From Verrucomicrobiota bacterium (GTDB lineage Bacteria > Verrucomicrobiota > Verrucomicrobiia > Limisphaerales > UBA8199): a stretch of DNA of 8,541 nt. The DNA lies in NCBI GenBank assembly GCA_026397855.1, contig JAPLUA010000114.1:1-8541 (forward strand), read 5' to 3'. How positions within the stretch are numbered: position 1 is the stretch's first letter; the number at the start of each line of letters is the position of its first letter. The notes under the pieces were generated by a model that worked only from the letters and a program-made list of their open reading frames with translations, did not search any database and was not told where the DNA came from. This document shows positions 1 through 7,862 of this stretch, piece by piece. A program made the position numbers and the translations under genes.

Positions 1-227
1 TTCGCCGGCGTGGTGTGGAGGACCTCCTCCTCGATGCCGCGCGTCAGCGGGACGGCGTTCAGGTAGCCCACCGACCCGACGCGGAAGGGAGCCAGCGAAT
101 GGTCGAGGCTGCTTTCGCGCTGGAGATGAACGGCGCGCTGTTCGCGCTCCACGCGGTGCGCCGTCTCCTCCGCCGGTTCGGGCGGGGCCATGCGGAGCTT
201 GGGAGCCGGTTCCGGTGGGGGGGTCAT
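1..227 (-). CDS. mqnA: Menaquinone biosynthesis protein MqnA, N-terminal part (runs off the window)
   Basis: Partial gene: 75 codons are visible and the reading frame stays open to the left edge. MqnA is the chorismate dehydratase that makes 3-enolpyruvoyl-benzoate, the first step of the futalosine route to menaquinone. The family signature is the stretch VGSVGYLNAVPLTRGIEEE at about residues 50-68, followed by VLHTTPA. This matches the N-terminal strand and loop of MqnA/MqnD-type periplasmic-binding-like folds. The ATG at 225-227 overlaps the mqnE stop codon as ATGA, which implies translational coupling and favours this start. It leaves an unusual leader of about 48 residues, rich in Pro, Glu and Arg, before the conserved core. 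In-frame alternatives are the ATG at 189-191 and a GTG at codon 26. MqnA is preferred over MqnD because of the motif and the mqnE linkage, but the truncation prevents certainty. Confidence 0.8.
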   Translation of the reverse strand, partial: MTPPPEPAPKLRMAPPEPAEETAHRVEREQRAVHLQRESSLDHSLAPFRVGSVGYLNAVPLTRGIEEEVLHTTPA

Positions 228-1319
228 GCCTTATCCTCGATCGCCGTTGCAGATTGCTCACCCGGTTCCTCGGATGGGAGGGCAGGCTCATCCCACACCT
301 TGATCGGCTCGTAAAAGGTATTCCGCTGCACGGGCGTGCATCCGGTCTCGCGGATGGCCTTGATCATTTCGGCCTCCGTCTGCAGTTGGGGCGATTGCGC
401 GCCCGCCATGTGGAAAATGTGCTCCTCGATGATGGTCCCATGCAGGTCGTCCGCGCCGTAGCTCAGCGCCACCTGCGCCAGCGGCGATGGTGCGCAGGGC
501 GTCGTAGCCGGTCGGCGGTTTGTCCACCGGTATGTCGTTGTCCTCGGGGTGGTAAGGCAGCGGGACGAACCCCACGAACCCGCGCGTCTCGTCCTGCAAG
601 GCCCGCAACTGGCGCAGGTGATCCACGCGGTCCGCGAGCGACTCGACGTGGCCGTAGAGCATGGTGCAGGTGCTGCGCCCCCCGAGCCGGTGCCACGACC
701 GGTGGACATCGAGGTATTCCTCGGCGGTTTCCTTGCCGCGGGCGATGACGTTGCGGACTTCCGGGTGGAAGATCTCCGCGCCGCCGCCGGTGAGCGAATC
801 GAGGCCGGCCGCCTTCAATGCTTCCAGCGTCTGTGCCAGCGGCTTCTTCGCCAGCCAGGCCAGGTGCAGGATCTCGATGGCGGTGAAGCATTTGAGCTGC
901 AGCCGGGGATCCAGCGCGCGCAGGGCCTGGAGCATGTCGGTGTAGTAGCTGAACGGCAGGGAGGGGTGCAGCCCGCCGACGATATGCAGCTCGGCGATCC
1001 CCAACCGCAGCGCCTCGCGCGCCTTGCCCACGATCTCCTCGATGCTGAGCTGGAAGCCGTCGGCATCACGCTTCTTGCGGGCGACGGAGCAGAACTGGCA
1101 GCTCAGGATGCAGTAGTTCGAGTAGTTGATGTAGCGGTTGATGATGTAGCTGGCCCGGCGGCCCACCTTGCGCCGCCGGGCGAGGTCGGCGATCGCGCCC
1201 ACGGCATTGAGATCCTTGCTCTCGAACAGGCGCAGCGCGTCGGCCTCAGAGATCCTCTGGCCGGCGGCAACCTTGTCGTAAAGGTCACGGAGTTGGCTGT
1301 GCTGGACGAAAAACTGCAC
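224..1319 (-). pseudogene. mqnE: Aminofutalosine synthase MqnE, disrupted by internal deletion and frameshift
   Basis: MqnE is a radical SAM enzyme that joins SAM to the MqnA product to give aminofutalosine in menaquinone synthesis. Residues 1-279 read in one frame. They contain the [4Fe-4S] motif C70-x3-C74-x2-C77, the IVGGLHPSLPF segment (113-123), GGGAEIFHPEVR (178-189) and the CTMLYGHVE/DETRGF blocks typical of MqnE. After GYDALRTIA (last codon 483-485) the family sequence continues in another frame from position 481, as LAQVALSYGADDLHGTIIEE, to a TGA at 224-226 (85 codons). Homologues, from memory, carry about 22 residues between these blocks (the LLLDN...HIKAYW segment). About 65 nt are therefore missing and the frame is lost. 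In the original frame translation would run on to about residue 343 (stop at 288). Both sides are otherwise clean, so the lesion is recent or an assembly or sequencing error. The start is GTG at 1317-1319, because a stop lies just upstream (1329-1331) and no other start codon precedes the conserved region. No Shine-Dalgarno sequence is visible. Confidence 0.88.
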
Positions 1320-1392
1320 CGAATAGCATTAACAGAACGGGCTGGTTTGGCAAATTGATATGTCACCCATCGGAGGCGTCATTCCCATCCCG

Positions 1393-1414
1393 GCCCGAAT
1401 TCCCGCCCGAATTC
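1393..1414 (+). repeat. Two direct repeats of GCCCGAATTC upstream of the promoter
   Basis: GCCCGAATTC occurs at 1393-1402 and again at 1405-1414, a period of 12 bp. Each copy contains the palindrome GAATTC. The pair ends one base before the proposed -35 hexamer at 1416, the position expected for an activator or autoregulator site. The repeats are seen directly; the operator role is inference. Confidence 0.5.
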
Positions 1415-1415
1415 G

Positions 1416-1444
1416 TTGTCTAAAATGCGGCTGTCAGGTATCAT
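1416..1444 (+). promoter_or_regulatory. Sigma70-like promoter for the response regulator unit
   Basis: TTGTCT (1416-1421) and TATCAT (1439-1444) are separated by exactly 17 nt. They match the -35 and -10 consensus at 4 of 6 and 5 of 6 positions. Transcription would begin near 1451 and leave a leader of about 19 nt before the ATG at 1470. An alternative -10, TAAAAT at 1421-1426, lacks a good -35 box. This is a motif match only. Confidence 0.42.
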
Positions 1445-1469
1445 CCCCCCGGATTGCCCTGAAAGACTG

Positions 1470-2911
<1,442 letters not shown>

Positions 2912-2915
<4 letters not shown>

Positions 2916-3739
2916 CCCCTCCCATGACCGAGCCAAGCCTTTTGCTCTTGATCCCGGCGTATAACGAGGAACGCCGCATCGAACCCGTGCTGCGGGACTA
3001 CGGGCGCTATTTCAAGGAAAACTACCACGGCAAGTTTCAGCTCGTGGTGGTCCTCAACGGCTGCAAGGATGACACCATCGGCGTGGTGCGGCGGGTGACG
3101 GCGGATTATCCGGCGATCAGCGCGATCGAGTTTTCCGAGGCCATCGGCAAGGGGGGCGCGTTGATCGAAGGGCTCAGGCTGGCCCCGCTGGCGGACCTGA
3201 TCGGCTATGTGGACGCCGACGGCGCGACCCCGCCGCACGCCTTTCATGACCTGGTCAAACACATGGGCGGGGTGGACTGCGTCATCGGCTCGCGCTGGCT
3301 GCCGGGGGCGGTGCTGCATGTGGAGCAGAGCGGGCGGCGGCAGTTCGCCAGCCGGGTGTTTCACCTGGTTGTGCAGGGGCTGTTCTGGATGAACATCCGG
3401 GACACGCAATGCGGCGCCAAGGTGATGCGGCGTGAGGCCGTGGATAAGGTGCACTCGTCGCTGCGCATCGCCGACATGGCGTTCGACATCAACCTGCTCT
3501 ATTCCCTCAAGCACGCCGGCTACCGCATCCGCGAGGTGCCCACCGAGTGGACGGATAAGATCGGGTCGAAGGTCACCCTGGTCGGGACTTCGCTGGTGAT
3601 GTTCCTTTCCGTGGTGCGAATCCGCCTGATCTACTGGCCGTGGCTCTACCGCTTGCTGCGTCCGCTCCGCCCGCTGGAGGGCTGGGTTTACGGGAAGTTG
3701 AGCGCGCCGCCTCCGCGCAGGGGGCCGGATAAGACCTGA
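2912..3739 (+). CDS. GT2-family glycosyltransferase, dolichyl-phosphate-sugar synthase type
   Basis: A 275-residue family 2 glycosyltransferase with a GT-A fold, probably moving a hexose from a nucleotide sugar to a polyprenyl or other membrane carrier. Visible motifs are IPAYNEE (14-20), VVLNGCKDDT (46-55), the GKGGAL loop (79-84), the metal-binding D101-A-D103 in VDADGATPP, GSRWLPGA (126-133), RDTQCGAKVMRRE (163-175) and VPTEWTDKIGSKV (209-221). The order and spacing resemble ALG5/DPM1-like enzymes. A C-terminal hydrophobic stretch (about 222-249) could be a membrane anchor or re-entrant segment; there are no further membrane spans. The ATG at 2912 overlaps the regulator stop codon as ATGA, with AAGGGAG about 11 nt upstream. 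ATG at 2924 is a credible alternative that removes four residues. The actual sugar and acceptor cannot be read from the sequence. The last codons enter a heptamer repeat. Confidence 0.9.
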
Positions 3740-3820
3740 GTCCACGGTCCTCAGTCGAATCTGGGTTCGATCAGGGGCACGCCGGGATGGGCGGCGCATC
3801 TTTGACTTTGGACTCAGGAC
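3733..3820. repeat. Heptamer repeats forming an inverted repeat across a convergent gene junction
   Basis: Two clusters of 7-bp units face each other. One is CTGAGTC, CACGGTC, CTCAGTC at 3736-3756. The other is GACTTTG, GACTCAG, GACTTTG, GGCTTAG, GACTCCC at 3804-3838. CTGAGTCC (3736-3743) is the exact reverse complement of GGACTCAG (3810-3817). The wider arms 3733-3749 and 3804-3820 match at 14 of 17 positions. The TGA of the glycosyltransferase (3737-3739) and the TGA of the flippase (3814-3816, minus strand) lie in opposite arms. The structure could act as a bidirectional terminator, although no T-tract is evident. A small hairpin, TCGAA-6 nt-TTCGA (3755-3770), sits in the loop. Confidence 0.65.
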
Positions 3821-5103
3821 TTTGGGCTTAGGACTCCCGCTTCTTGCTTGCCGCCGCCCCAGGTGTACCAGGCGCAGATGGCCAGGAGCAGGAGGTTGGC
3901 GGAGCCCAGCACTTTGATGACGGTAATCGGGGAGTCGTGGAATTGGGTGAGGGCGAAGGCGTAGCCGACAGCCAGGAGACACAGCGCCGGGACCACCTTG
4001 AAGAGGGAGTGGGCAAGCAGGTTATTGAGGAGGACGTTGCCCAGCGCCAGCGGGACGACCGCCCAGGCATACCACGGGAGCAGCGCGGTGGCCTGCTGGA
4101 CGTAGCTGGGCTTGAACATGAACTTCACCACCCACGGTCCCAGCACCCACAAACCCATCGCCCCGCCGCCGGCAAAAATCAGGGTCCCGAGCAACACCAC
4201 GCTGACGAGGTCGGTCTTCTGGGCCTTGGCCTTGGCATGAACGAGCTTCGGGAACATCACCGTTGCCAGGGGGCCCACCAGCCACATCGAGGCGCGCGAG
4301 AGCGTTCCGGCGCTGACATAGAAGGCCGAGGTGCTCTCGCTGAAGCTGGCGCGGACGAACATGGTGTCCGCGGTCAGCAGAAACTGAAACACGCCAAACC
4401 CCAGGGTCAGGGGTATGACCTGGCGCAGCAGGCTGGACCAGTCGAAGGGCACGGGGGACGGCAGCCAGAGGGACCGGGTGGGCCAGATGGCGAAAACCAG
4501 CGCCAGGAAGAGGCCTCCCACCATTCCGATAATCATGCCTGGCGCATACCAGTGCAGCACCAGGACCGCGAGCGCGGCGATGCCCATGCGGCCCACGCCG
4601 TTGGCCATCATGCTCCAGCCCATCCAGAAGAAGCTCTGCTGCCCTTGCAGCACCCCGTAGAACATCGGCAGCCACACGGTGAACAGAAGGACAGGCATCG
4701 TCAGCCAGAGCGCCATGGGGTTGGAAATCTTCCACTGCTGGAGGATTGTGCCCTGGAACAGGAATACGATGCCGACCCCCACCAGCCAGACCAGGAAGGT
4801 TCCCAGCCATGCGGCGCGGATCAGGCCGGACAGCTCGTGCTCGCGGCGGAGCGCCAGCGCCTGCGCCGTCTGCTGGGCCACCACCATCTGCAACGGCATT
4901 GCCGGGATGAACATTGCGACCGCCAGGAACGTTCCAAACTGCCCATACTCCGCCTCCGGGATGGCCTTGGACAGGAAATGCACCGCGGTCATGAAGAGTC
5001 CGCCTGCGATGGTGGCGAACATGAGCCAGCCGCTCTGTCGGAAGAACGAGGCGTGTTGCGCCGTGGCGGACGCGCGCGCGGTTTCGGTTTTTTCAGCCGG
5101 CAT
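3814..5103 (-). CDS. Polysaccharide flippase-like membrane protein (Wzx/MATE/MVF superfamily)
   Basis: A 429-residue integral inner-membrane protein with about 12 hydrophobic segments, among them residues 26-46, 57-78, 97-118, 130-151, 170-186, 189-207, 228-246, 274-286, 300-321, 341-361, 369-386 and 400-415. The overall length, the SGWLMFATIAGGLF first helix and the Y-x2-F (PEAEYGQFGTF) after it resemble O-antigen or exopolysaccharide translocases that flip undecaprenyl-linked oligosaccharides. The substrate cannot be assigned. The start is ATG at 5101-5103; no Shine-Dalgarno sequence is visible, but the gene follows the M20 peptidase by only 30 nt and is probably co-transcribed with it. The last six residues, VLSPKS, are encoded inside the heptamer repeat at the 3' end, so the native C-terminus was probably altered or extended by the repeat. 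The glycosyltransferase just beyond is convergent, not in the same operon, but a shared glycan role is plausible. Confidence 0.83.
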   Translation of the reverse strand: MPAEKTETARASATAQHASFFRQSGWLMFATIAGGLFMTAVHFLSKAIPEAEYGQFGTFLAVAMFIPAMPLQMVVAQQTAQALALRREHELSGLIRAAWLGTFLVWLVGVGIVFLFQGTILQQWKISNPMALWLTMPVLLFTVWLPMFYGVLQGQQSFFWMGWSMMANGVGRMGIAALAVLVLHWYAPGMIIGMVGGLFLALVFAIWPTRSLWLPSPVPFDWSSLLRQVIPLTLGFGVFQFLLTADTMFVRASFSESTSAFYVSAGTLSRASMWLVGPLATVMFPKLVHAKAKAQKTDLVSVVLLGTLIFAGGGAMGLWVLGPWVVKFMFKPSYVQQATALLPWYAWAVVPLALGNVLLNNLLAHSLFKVVPALCLLAVGYAFALTQFHDSPITVIKVLGSANLLLLAICAWYTWGGGKQEAGVLSPKS

Positions 5104-5133
5104 GGGATTTGGGGAGGATAAGGGCGGTCAGGT

Positions 5134-6261
5134 TTAGCAGAAGGATTGCAGGAATTGCAGCAGCAGATCCTTACCGCGTTCGAGCGAGCTCAGAGAAATC
5201 CATTCATCCGCCGTATGCGCCTGCGCGATGTCGCCGGGTCCAAAAACCACGCTGGGGATGCCGCCGTGCCCGAGCACCGACGCGTCACAGAAGTAGCGCA
5301 CGCCGGCCGCTTTGCGCTGGCCAACGCTGTTTAGAAAGCGCGCCACCAGCGGAAGTCGTGGGTCCGTTTCCATCGGCGGGCAATGGGGCAGCTTGTCATG
5401 CACGTAAACCACCGCCAGGTTTTTCCGGCGCAGGACAGCGTCCAGCTCGCGCCGGACACCGGCTTCGGTCTCCCCGGGCAGGGTGCGCCGGTCAATGAGA
5501 ATGGTGCAGCGATCCGGGACAATGTTGGGCTGGGTTCCGCCGCGAATGGCTCCGACACTGACGGTCGCGCAGCCCAGCAGCGGATGGCGGCGACGGCGCA
5601 GCTCCCGGGCGTAGGTGGTTTCCAGCAGATCCACCACGCGGGCCATCTCATGCACGGCGTTGCGCCCCAGCTCCGGCCATGATCCGTGAGCCGATTTGCC
5701 CCGGGTCTCCAGCTTCATCCACAAGGTGCCTTTGTGCGCGGAAACCACCTGCAAGCAGGTGGGTTCGCCAACAATGGCCAGGCTGGCCCGCAGGCCGCCG
5801 GCAACCAGGGCCCGCGAGCCGGCCTGGCCATGCTCTTCATCCACCAGGGCGGCAAAGACGATTTCCGTGTCCGCCGGCCGCTGCCCGGCCCCCGCCAGTT
5901 CGCACAGCGCGGTCAGCATGGCGGCCACGGAGCCTTTGGTATCGCAGGCGCCACGGCCATGGAGACGCCCGCCACGCTTCACCGGCACAAATTGCCCGTC
6001 AGCGGCGTTCACGGTGTCCATGTGCGGAGCCAGCAGGAGCCGCTGCCGCACCTTGCCCCGGGGCGAGAGGCGCGCCAGCAGGTTGGATCGGCCCGCGGCC
6101 ACGGGCTGGAATTCGACATCGAGCCCGGCCTGGGCCGCGGTGGCGGCCAGAAAATCCGCGACCCGCTGCTCCCCTGCGCGTGGATCCTGAGCCGGCAGGA
6201 AAGCCGGGTTCACGCTGGGCAGCGCAATGAGTTCGCGCAGAAGCTTCTCAGTCTTCGTCAT
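5134..6261 (-). CDS. M20-family zinc metallopeptidase (ArgE/DapE-like deacylase)
   Basis: A 375-residue cytoplasmic amidohydrolase of the family that includes acetylornithine deacetylase, succinyl-diaminopimelate desuccinylase and carboxypeptidase G2. The di-metal site is complete: H80 and D82 in APHMDTV, bridging D107 in GACDTKG, catalytic E142 and ligand E143 in DEEHG, E166 in VGEPT, and H349 in AHTADEW. H192 in GKSAHGS and GGTQPNIVPD (241-250) mark the lid or dimerisation domain (about 175-285). Length is normal for the family. The ATG at 6259-6261 is chosen because AGGAAA (6266-6271) lies four nt upstream and the homologous region starts there. An upstream in-frame extension to 6411 would read through the intergenic hairpin element. 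It appears to lead an operon with the flippase. The sequence does not decide between arginine synthesis, lysine synthesis and peptide turnover. Confidence 0.9.
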   Translation of the reverse strand: MTKTEKLLRELIALPSVNPAFLPAQDPRAGEQRVADFLAATAAQAGLDVEFQPVAAGRSNLLARLSPRGKVRQRLLLAPHMDTVNAADGQFVPVKRGGRLHGRGACDTKGSVAAMLTALCELAGAGQRPADTEIVFAALVDEEHGQAGSRALVAGGLRASLAIVGEPTCLQVVSAHKGTLWMKLETRGKSAHGSWPELGRNAVHEMARVVDLLETTYARELRRRRHPLLGCATVSVGAIRGGTQPNIVPDRCTILIDRRTLPGETEAGVRRELDAVLRRKNLAVVYVHDKLPHCPPMETDPRLPLVARFLNSVGQRKAAGVRYFCDASVLGHGGIPSVVFGPGDIAQAHTADEWISLSSLERGKDLLLQFLQSFC

Positions 6262-6290
6262 GCTGTTTCCTGTAGGGAAATGAAGGCAAG

Positions 6291-6319
6291 AGCCTAGGCC
6301 ATCAGACCGCCCCTGTCGA
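6291..6319 (-). promoter_or_regulatory. Candidate sigma70-like promoter for the M20 peptidase
   Basis: On the minus strand TCGACA (complement of 6314-6319) is followed after 17 nt by TAGGCT (complement of 6291-6296). Transcription would begin near 6283, giving a leader of about 22 nt that contains the AGGAAA ribosome binding site. The -10 match is weak. Confidence 0.33.
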
Positions 6320-6365
6320 GCACGGAACCAGGAAAACAGCAGGAACACCCAGGATGGATTCAAGT

Positions 6366-6445
6366 AACCGTAGCCGCCAACGGCAGTTGGCGTACTATTT
6401 CTTCGCAGCACAAATCAGCGCCAACTGCCGTTGGCGGCAGCGGTT
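6366..6445. repeat. REP/BIME-like inverted pair of palindromic hairpins
   Basis: GCCGCCAACGGCAGTTGGCG at 6373-6392 recurs as an exact reverse complement at 6419-6438, with a 26-nt spacer. Beyond two non-matching bases the pairing resumes as AACCG (6366-6370) with CGGTT (6441-6445), giving 27-nt arms with 25 matches. Each arm is itself a hairpin: CGCCAAC-GGCA-GTTGGCG (6375-6392) and CGCCAAC-TGCC-GTTGGCG (6419-6436), each with a 7-bp stem and 4-nt loop. Two palindromic units in opposite orientation are the layout of REP/BIME elements. No T-tract follows, so a simple terminator is less likely. Confidence 0.75.
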
Positions 6446-6459
6446 TGCCGCGGTTTTGC

Positions 6460-6488
6460 TTGCCCGGCTGCCGGCCAGCAGGTAGAAG
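6460..6488 (+). promoter_or_regulatory. Candidate sigma70-like promoter for paaK
   Basis: TTGCCC (6460-6465) and TAGAAG (6483-6488) are 17 nt apart; each matches the consensus at 4 of 6 positions. Transcription would begin near 6495, giving a leader of about 22 nt. A palindrome, TGGCA-GAG-TGCCA (6497-6509), lies just downstream, where a repressor could bind. Confidence 0.3.
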
Positions 6489-6516
6489 AAAACAGCTGGC
6501 AGAGTGCCAACCTACT

Positions 6517-7848
6517 ATGAGCCAACATGCGAAGAGTTCGAACGGAAGCTTTCATCCGCTGAGCGCGCCGGATTTCCTGCCGCTGACCCAGCTGCGCGAC
6601 CTGCAGTTGCAGCGCCTGAAGGCGATTGTCCGGCGCGCCTACGACCGGGTGGCGCTCTTCCGCCAGCGGATGGACGAGCGGGGTGTGAAGCCCGAGGACG
6701 TCCGGGCGCTGGACGACATCATCCAGCTTCCCTTCGCGCAGAAGAGCGACCTTCGGGACACCTATCCCTTCGGCCTGTTCGCCAGCCCGATGAAGGAGGT
6801 TGTGCGGCTGCACGCCTCGAGCGGCACCACCGGCAAGCCGATCGTGGTGGCCTATACCCGGGAAGACATCCAGGTCTGGACCAACGTGATGCTCCGCAGC
6901 TTTGCCGCCTGCGGGCTCCATGAAGGCGACATCATCCAGAATGCCTACGGCTATGGCCTGTTCACGGGCGGGCTGGGAGCCCATTACGGGGCCGAGGCGC
7001 TCGGTGCCACGGTCATCCCGATTTCCGGAGGGAACACCCAGCGCCAGCTGATGGTGATGAAAGACTTCGGCGTCACGGCCATTTGCTGCACCCCCAGCTA
7101 TTTCCTCCACCTGATTGACCAGGCTCCGGAGGTGGGCGTCAACCTCAAAGAGCTGCCGCTGCGCGCGGGCGTCTTTGGTGCCGAGCCGTGGACCGAGTCC
7201 ATGCGCCGCCGCATCGAGGCCGACAGCGGCATCAAGGCCTACGACATTTACGGCCTGTCCGAAATCATAGGCCCGGGCGTGGCGATGGAATGCCAGTGCC
7301 AGGCCGGGCCGCACATCTTTGAGGACTACTTCTACCCCGAAATCATCAACATCAAGTCCGGCAAGCCGTGCGCCGACGGGGAGGAGGGCGAACTGGTGTT
7401 GACGACCCTCGGCAAGAGCGCGATGCCGATGATCCGCTACCGCACGCGCGACATCACGACGCTCACATCCGAGGCCTGCGAGTGCGGCCGCACCCTGCGT
7501 CGCATCAAGCGCATCGGGCGCCGCGCGGACGACATGTTCATCATCCGGGGCGTCAACGTCTATCCGTCGCAGATCGAGACCGCCCTGCTCAAGGTCGAGG
7601 GCGCGCTGCCGCATTACCAGATCGTCCTGACCCGCGAAAAGGACCTGGACGTGATGGAGGTCCAGGTCGAAGTCACCCCGGAGGTCTTCGGCGACACCGT
7701 CGGCGCGCTCGAGCAACTGCAGAACAACCTCGCCAAGTCCATCGAGTCCACCGTCGGCGCCCGCGCCACCGTGCGCCTGGTCCAGCCGCGCACCATCCAG
7801 CGCAGCGAGGGCAAGGCCAAACGAGTCATTGATCAGCGCAAAATGTAA
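6517..7848 (+). CDS. paaK: Phenylacetate-CoA ligase family enzyme
   Basis: A 443-residue ANL-superfamily adenylating enzyme. It activates an arylacetate (phenylacetate or a related acid such as indoleacetate) to its CoA thioester through an acyl-AMP, using ATP and CoA. Motifs in order are the nucleotide loop HASSGTTGKP (99-108), the AYGYGLFTGGLGAHYGAE block (143-160), ISGGNTQRQ (169-177), FGAEPW (220-225), YGLSEIIGPG (245-254), RYRTRD (307-312), the C-x-CGRT segment (321-326), the hinge GRRADDMFIIRGVNVYPSQIE (about 334-354, core DDMFIIRGVN) and the C-terminal lysine region QRSEGKAKR (428-436). Length is normal. The ATG at 6517 is preferred over an in-frame upstream start at 6445, because the family begins near here and the extension reads out of the hairpin element. 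No clear Shine-Dalgarno sequence is present. The ACT gene follows 14 nt later, a frequent pairing for PaaK homologues in anaerobes, where the ligase often serves aromatic amino acid catabolism. The substrate here is inference. Confidence 0.94.
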   Translation: MSQHAKSSNGSFHPLSAPDFLPLTQLRDLQLQRLKAIVRRAYDRVALFRQRMDERGVKPEDVRALDDIIQLPFAQKSDLRDTYPFGLFASPMKEVVRLHASSGTTGKPIVVAYTREDIQVWTNVMLRSFAACGLHEGDIIQNAYGYGLFTGGLGAHYGAEALGATVIPISGGNTQRQLMVMKDFGVTAICCTPSYFLHLIDQAPEVGVNLKELPLRAGVFGAEPWTESMRRRIEADSGIKAYDIYGLSEIIGPGVAMECQCQAGPHIFEDYFYPEIINIKSGKPCADGEEGELVLTTLGKSAMPMIRYRTRDITTLTSEACECGRTLRRIKRIGRRADDMFIIRGVNVYPSQIETALLKVEGALPHYQIVLTREKDLDVMEVQVEVTPEVFGDTVGALEQLQNNLAKSIESTVGARATVRLVQPRTIQRSEGKAKRVIDQRKM

Positions 7849-7862
7849 CCCAAGGACACCCT

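Larger units (their letters stand above)
1320..1469. other. Divergent intergenic region between mqnE and the response regulator
   Basis: This 150-nt gap must carry the promoters for both divergent units. On the plus strand there is a sigma70-like promoter and an upstream direct repeat, both listed separately. On the minus strand TTGCCA (complement of 1348-1353) stands 16 nt from TAATGC, ahead of the GTG start of mqnE. This is a weak candidate that would give an almost leaderless message. I see no small gene or RNA here. Confidence 0.6.
6262..6516. other. Divergent intergenic region between the M20 peptidase and paaK
   Basis: This 255-nt gap holds candidate promoters for both directions and the double-hairpin element between them, listed separately. 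I see no credible small gene. Reading frames that cross it are extensions of the flanking genes. Confidence 0.7.

Noticed and set aside
1416..1469. TTG at 1416 as the start of the response regulator
   Set aside because: It adds 18 residues with no family match and falls in the likely -35 box. The receiver domain begins at the ATG at 1470.
3755..3775. tRNA-like T-arm (GGGTTCGATC)
   Set aside because: The T-loop pattern is present, but the flanking bases do not pair as a 5-bp T-stem and no other tRNA arms are found around it.
3844..5121. 425-codon plus-strand frame opposite the flippase, and 433-codon minus-strand frame (6415-7716) opposite paaK
   Set aside because: Both lack recognisable domains and are rich in His, Gln, Arg and Gly. 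The opposite strands encode clear membrane and ANL-family proteins.
6386..6410. Sigma54 (-24/-12) promoter starting at TTGGCG
   Set aside because: The GG-N10-GC spacing is not met; the next GC is about 4 nt too far. No other convincing -24/-12 site was seen in the intergenic regions.
6262..6411. Upstream extension of the M20 peptidase to 6411
   Set aside because: It would translate the double-hairpin spacer and candidate promoter. The ATG at 6261 has a good AGGAAA ribosome binding site and matches the family start.
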